Of a stretch of DNA of 64,000 nt, positions 59,601 to 64,000 are shown one piece after another. Source of the DNA: Cordia subcordata (taxonomy: Eukaryota; Streptophyta; Magnoliopsida; Boraginales; Cordiaceae). The notes beneath the pieces are model-generated. The model had not been told where the DNA came from. It saw only the letters and a program-made list of their open reading frames with translations, and did no database searches. Every line of letters begins with the position of its first letter. Position 1 is the stretch's first letter. A program made the translations under genes and the position numbers. The stretch covers positions 1,798,001 through 1,862,000 of the forward strand of contig JAPTOF010000026.1 of NCBI GenBank assembly GCA_028554755.1, in the 5' to 3' direction.

Positions 59601-60275
59601 ATGTGAATTTGCCACCTAATTCCATCCATTCTTAGGAGAAAATGGCAGCACAATTTTAGAACCAGTTTGCTAGAACTGAATCTAGGTTCTCCATAAGAGA
59701 TTTAGCCCGTATGAGGCAATAAGCAAGAGAGTCTGTCAAAGAATACCTTAACAGAGCTTAGAAGGCCTAAATAAGGTGCCTTCCCAAGAAGGAGTTTGTA
59801 AGATTCTTAGCTTTGAGTGTAGAAAAAAGTTTGATGGAATTCCTATATTTAATTTCCTCGAATTAGTAGAAACTACTACTAGGTATAAGAATATGCTTAG
59901 AAAAGAAAGTTATTAGAAAAAGAAAGTTAGTATAACCACCAAGCATATGGTATATCCATAGTTAAGCCATCTCATTTTGGAGTGGATATAATTTAGTTTA
60001 TTGGGTCGAAACCTTTCCCATGCCTACATGTGGAGAGAAAAAATTGTATAGTTAGGAAGTCTGATTAGTTTTCATTTGAAAGGAAATATTTCTTTGATAT
60101 TACTAAGGTAGATAAAGTGTTCGATTGGCTGTTAACAAAAAAGAAATTAAGGATTAAAGACAAGAATCCCTAGTAAGAATTTCCAGGAAAAGAGTATGTA
60201 AATGGCATAATTTTGTTTCACATAGCACAAATAATTGTATTATGTTTAGGAATCTTCTTATGACATATGGATCTC
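59600..60275 (+). pseudogene. Ty3/gypsy gag relic
   Basis: One frame reads FARTESRFSIRDLARMRQ, then ARESVKEYLNRA, matching the plant gypsy gag pattern around DLARLRQKPGES-EYI-RF. Further on, YFFDITKVDEVFDWL and CKWHNFVSHSTNNCIMFRN match the gag C-terminal C-x3-H-x4-H-x4-C type motif. Several stops break it. It lies on the plus strand, opposite to the integrase relic at 47640-48665, so the two are not parts of one simple element. Confidence 0.8.
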
Positions 60276-60956
60276 AATGATATACAATGATTGCTTCCCA
60301 TAAACGCCTTCAAATTGATAATGTGAAGATCATTAGTTAACTCTCTTCACTTAAATTTGGTTAGTTTAACCTATTGGTAACGTGCAAAACAAAGGAAAGC
60401 TAATTGGGTTAACTCAGGAACATTGGTGTGGTGCTTATCAAAGGGGTTTTGACATTCAAGTTAATAATAGATTGAACAACTCAAGCAAAGGAAGGCTATC
60501 TATGTTAAGAGCTTATCAATTGGTATGTATCTTTACCTATGGGGTAATTGGGTACTTATAGATCTCGGGGGTAGAGATTGGATAATTGTCTCTCTATGTC
60601 AGTCAAATAACAACTAAGGTAGCAGGCCCCACTAGAAGTAGATGATAGTGTCTAAATAGGAATAGGATATTGACTAGTTAGGGTAACATATCCAAAGTTT
60701 TTGCGCTCAACTCCGGAAAAGTCAACCCTATGTGGGGTGATATTTTGAGACGTAACTAACTCGATACCCTCTTCAGCTCTCACAGTCCCTTACTCAAAAA
60801 ACGTGGGTCGGGTTGCACTACCCATATCAAAAGCATATTTTACTATGTTAAAATAATTTATGATGTGAAAAAGAGTTCTATAATTGAAAAGCTAAAAATT
60901 AACATTTAATCAATTGCATACCATTTGTTTTAAAGATCCAATCAAATCTTTTTGAT
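60276..60956. other. Intergenic, no gene seen
   Basis: Probably the continuation of gypsy-derived sequence; no readable domain. Confidence 0.4.
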
Positions 60957-61520
60957 GTGTTTGGTTTGCCTGTTTTCTGTTTTCATTTTCATGGAAAATG
61001 AAAATTAGGATAGAAAACTTATTTGGTTAACCATTTTTATTTTCAGAAAACAGAAAATAGTTTTCTAAGAAAATAGAAAACATAAAAAAAGTGTTTTATC
61101 TGAAAATAAGGTGGCAATTTTGTAAATAACTCTAAAAGATTTAGAAAATAAGATGATAGTTTTGTAAATAATTCTAAAAACTTAGAAAATAAGGTGGCAA
61201 TTTTGTAAATAACTTTAAAAGATTTAGAAAACAAGATGACAATTTTGTAAATATCTCCAAAAAATTTAGAAACCAAGGTGGTAATTTTGTAAATATATCC
61301 AAAAAATTTAGAAAATAAGATGGTAATTTTGTAAATATCTCCAAAAAATTTAGAAAACAAGGTGACAATTTTGTAAATAAACATCAAAAAGCAAAACACT
61401 GTTAGTAATCAAACACATTCTCTATATTTTAGAAAACAGAAAATGAAAATTGTTTTTAGAAAATGAAAATAGAAAATGAAAACTAGAAAATGAAAATAGA
61501 AAACAAGCAAACCAAACGCA
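60957..61520. mobile_element. MITE with internal minisatellite
   Basis: The left end reads GTGTTTGGTTTGCCTGTTTT and the reverse complement of the right end GCGTTTGGTTTGCTTGTTTT. Both are followed by CTATTTTCATTTTC-type words for about 60-80 bp. The middle is a 42-bp tandem array. No clear target duplication was seen, so the superfamily is unassigned. Confidence 0.7.
61110..61379. repeat. 42-bp minisatellite, 6.4 copies
   Basis: The unit is GGTGGCAATTTTGTAAATAA plus CTCTAAAAGATTTAGAAAATAA. Units alternate between GGTG- and GATG- starts, suggesting an 84-bp higher-order unit. Because 42 is a multiple of three, one minus-strand frame stays open as a 14-residue repeat (FSKFFGDIYKI); this is a by-product and not a gene. 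Confidence 0.93.
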
Positions 61521-61580
61521 ACCTAAATTTCTAGTATTTTCTAACTCAACCTACAACTCTTGGAGAAGAATTTTCTAGAA

Positions 61581-62698
61581 TTGGGAAAAATTCACGTTAC
61601 ACCCTGTGATATGCTACCTCCTGTATTCTAAAAATTTCAGATCGCTCCCTTGTGTTTTTCCAAAACTTATTATGTTAACTCCCTCCATTTATTTTTCTGT
61701 CAAATTTGAGCCGTACGCGCTGCAATCGCAACTGGTATAATATTTTTAATCAGTTTGCCCTCTATTTGGATGAAAATGTCCTTGACAACATCATCTTCAT
61801 CTTCATCTTTATCTTCATCATCATCTTCATCTTCATCATCATCTTCATCTTCATCTTCATCTTCATCTTCATCTTCATCTTCATCATCATCATCATCTTC
61901 ATCTTTATCATCATCTTCATCTTAATCTTCATCATCAGGATCATAGAAACAGTGCAACATGATCTTGATCTAATATGTTGTTATGTTCAAGCCCCATCTT
62001 TGGAAATAGTGCAACATGCCCTGGTTTCCCATTTTGGTGAAAACGAACAGTCCAGATTTGTACTTTTCATGAAGTTTGGTTTACACACATTATCCATCAT
62101 CAAATAAAGGAACATGAGGAAGATTGATTTAGCTGTGTGTTTATGGGCTTGTTTGAATTAATTTTTTTCCTTAAAAAAATGTTTTGTAATTTAAAAAAAA
62201 AAATAATCATCATCTAGCAGTAAAAAAATTTAATTTAATTTACACACATTATCCATCAATACAAAACGAGCCTTATTTTTATTCATCGTCCAACTTCCAA
62301 CAGTCAAGAGCATTTTATTATATTCTTCCATCATCTATCGCGGGACACCCGTGTTGGCCCATTCCCCAATGGAAAATGAATCCAAGCAAGCTTCAAACCA
62401 ATTGCGACTTTAAGCTCCTTCTAATGTCATCAGTGGCCTCCAAAAGTTGCAACATCATCAAAATGTGAGGAAGAGATTAGAAGTTAGGGATTTTAGGATA
62501 TTTATGACTTATTATATTTCAAGTACAAAATTGTCATTTTACTCTTAAATTTAACGCGGTTAAAGTTAAAGTAACGGTAAGGGAGAGTATGTCAATTTTT
62601 GAAAAAAATACAAAAAAATGATTTGAAATTTTTAAAATAAAAAAGAATAACGTGATATTTTCGTATATCATAAGAAAATAACGTGAATTTTTTCCAAA
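61581..62698. mobile_element. Foldback repeat, family copy 2
   Basis: The left end TTGGGAAAAATTCACGTTA is matched by the reverse complement of the right end, TTGGAAAAAATTCACGTTA. The left arm carries the same module as 2430-2880: TTGTGTTTTTCC, CAAATTTGAGCCGTACGCGC and CCCTCTATTTGGATGAAAATGTCC. A (CTTCAT)n tract lies just inside the left arm. No coding capacity. Confidence 0.75.
61790..61940. repeat. (CTTCAT)n/(CAT)n microsatellite
   Basis: About 150 bp of CTTCAT and CATCAT units. It leaves open frames of alternating Phe/Ile (plus strand) and Lys/Met (minus strand) that are not genes. Confidence 0.93.
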
Positions 62699-62962
62699 AT
62701 ATTTATTCCAACCCAACTTGAAGCAAACAGTGCATCGGAATCATAGAAGAAAAGTTTTTATACCGGGGGCATGTCTCAAAGCCAACAGTTTGTTCCAAGT
62801 GAGTTTAAAAAGTTGACAAAATAAGAAAAGTTTAACAGATTCCAAATTGGAGTTGGAGATGTGCAAAACCTCGAGCAATATCAACTTTCGACGTTTTTTT
62901 TTGTGTTTACCTCAGAAAAGGAAAGCTTAATCAGTTGCAGAACAAAGATAGATTAGAATTAC

Positions 62963-63130
62963 ATGGCTCCGAGTAAAAAAGGCAAAGCCAAGGGAGGAGG
63001 CAACTCGGCCGAGTCGACTCAGCCTCCATCTTCTTCTTCCATTAAAATCCCCGCCTGCATTCGCTCAATGCCTCCGTCGTCCGTTGCCATCACCGTCCAT
63101 GCCAAACCCGGAGCCAAACTCTCCGCCATC

Positions 63131-63200
<70 letters not shown>

Positions 63201-63228
63201 ATATACAGCAAGAGAATTTCATTTATAT

Positions 63229-63285
<57 letters not shown>

Positions 63286-63461
63286 TCACACACACGATAT
63301 ATGTATGTGTGAATTTTGATTTTGTGATTTATGTGTGTTTTTCTTTTTGAATTTTGGGGTTGAAAATAACAGATATTAGCGACGAGGCATTAGGTGTCCA
63401 AATTGACGCACCTGCAAGGGACGGTGAAGCAAACGCTGCGCTTCTTGATTACATTAGCTCC
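62963..63461 (+). CDS. UPF0235/DUF167 family protein, first two coding exons (3' end beyond window)
   Basis: Exon 1 is 62963-63134 and exon 2 is 63373-63461; together they give exactly 87 codons. The start ATG gives [13 protein letters not shown], a low-complexity basic and Ser/Pro leader. The domain begins at about residue 40 with [20 protein letters not shown] and continues [20 protein letters not shown] then AALLDYISS. These are the conserved first half of the YggU/C15orf40 fold. The expected last part (a VLGVKKRQV-type strand-helix) is not found before 64000, so a long intron runs off the window. The family's function is not established. Confidence 0.88.
63135..63296. repeat. Microsatellite block in intron 1 of the DUF167 gene
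   Basis: (CT)n, (CTAT)n, (TA)n and (CA)n arrays lie one after another. The CT array begins with the GT of the 5' splice site itself (CACCG followed by GTCTCTCTCT). Confidence 0.93.
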
Positions 63462-64000
63462 GTAAGTTGTTTACTTATTTATCATATCTCGCCTCCCCTA
63501 TATGTTTATATGTATCAATCAAATGTTATTTTGTATATTTGTTTGATTTGCTTGTGGTTTATGGTGTTGTAATTTTATTAAGTTAATCAATAAAATTCAA
63601 TTCAAAATTTTCTTGTGTGAATAATAGAGGTGGTGGTGGGCGAATAAATGAGAGATCCTGCTGCATTTCTATCAGCGTGGGCCGAATAATTTCGGTTTAG
63701 AGATTAAGATCTCATAGTTATGTAGCAAGGTTGGTTTAGGTTATTTGGTTGCGGAAATTGAAGACGTATTGCAATGACATAAGACTTACCTTTCGCGATG
63801 ATTGATTTTCAGAGCTAAATGGGGTTATCCTTTCCTTTTTTCTTTTTCTTTTTTTTTTTGGGTGGATAAATGATGGAGATGATGGGTGCTGTTGGCTGTT
63901 TTGGTTGAATCAAGAAAGCGTGTCACTTGTAAACCGGAAAAGAAAATGAGAAGCACCTTCTTTGCAAGAGAGAAAAAAGTAGTCCACTATTATTCTTTTA

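Noticed and set aside
47640..60275. Integrase relic (47640-48665) and gag relic (59600-60275) as two ends of one gypsy element split by the copia insertion
   Set aside because: They lie on opposite strands and lack a reverse transcriptase between them, so a single nested insertion does not explain them.
61043..61399. 118-codon minus-strand frame with 14-residue repeats
   Set aside because: Produced by the 42-bp minisatellite; no start context or homology.
61706..62107. 133-codon frame with an Ile/Phe repeat
   Set aside because: Produced by the (CTTCAT)n microsatellite.

Overview
The window is nuclear DNA from a eudicot plant. Its host genes have many introns with GT..AG borders, AT-rich non-coding DNA separates them, and the mobile DNA is typical of plants: Ty1/copia and Ty3/gypsy relics, a MULE, a Helitron, CACTA- and hAT-like MITEs and many microsatellites. 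I cannot name the species.

Three host genes are clear. (1) On the minus strand at 4396-7944, with a leader reaching about 9180, is a complete five-exon NAC transcription factor of 496 codons, closest by eye to the NAC082 group. It has a 37-codon upstream ORF, an internal 55-residue duplication, and a last intron that would add hydrophobic segments if retained. (2) On the minus strand at 25088-41689 is a complete gene of about 40 exons for callose synthase 5 (CALS5/GSL2), the pollen-wall callose synthase. (3) On the plus strand from 62963 are the first two coding exons of a small UPF0235/DUF167 protein that runs off the right edge.

Region by region: 1-4300 is repeats and small elements, including a CACTA-type MITE with a target duplication. 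4400-9200 is the NAC locus. 9240-12430 holds low-complexity DNA and a gypsy relic (gag zinc knuckle, protease, probable LTR). 13685-14769 carries fragments of three unrelated host genes (receptor-like kinase, myosin XI, MED26-like), all on the minus strand. 15621-21898 is a Mutator-like element with about 100-bp inverted termini and a perfect 9-bp target duplication. 21949-24267 is a non-autonomous Helitron. 25-42 kb is CALS5, whose introns hold a foldback MITE split by a solo LTR, an LTR/primer-site relic, G-run clusters and a 98-bp duplication of a splice acceptor plus exon. 42.4-48.7 kb is repeats, MITEs and an inverted gypsy RNase H-integrase relic. 48.7-57.5 kb is a large decayed copia element with an extra 3' ORF and a truncated 5' LTR. 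57.5-62.7 kb holds more relics and foldback elements.

The host genes show no functional link to one another. The most interesting points are the candidate regulatory layers on the NAC gene, the duplicated splice acceptor in CALS5, the host-gene fragment mosaic, and the well-bordered nested transposons.
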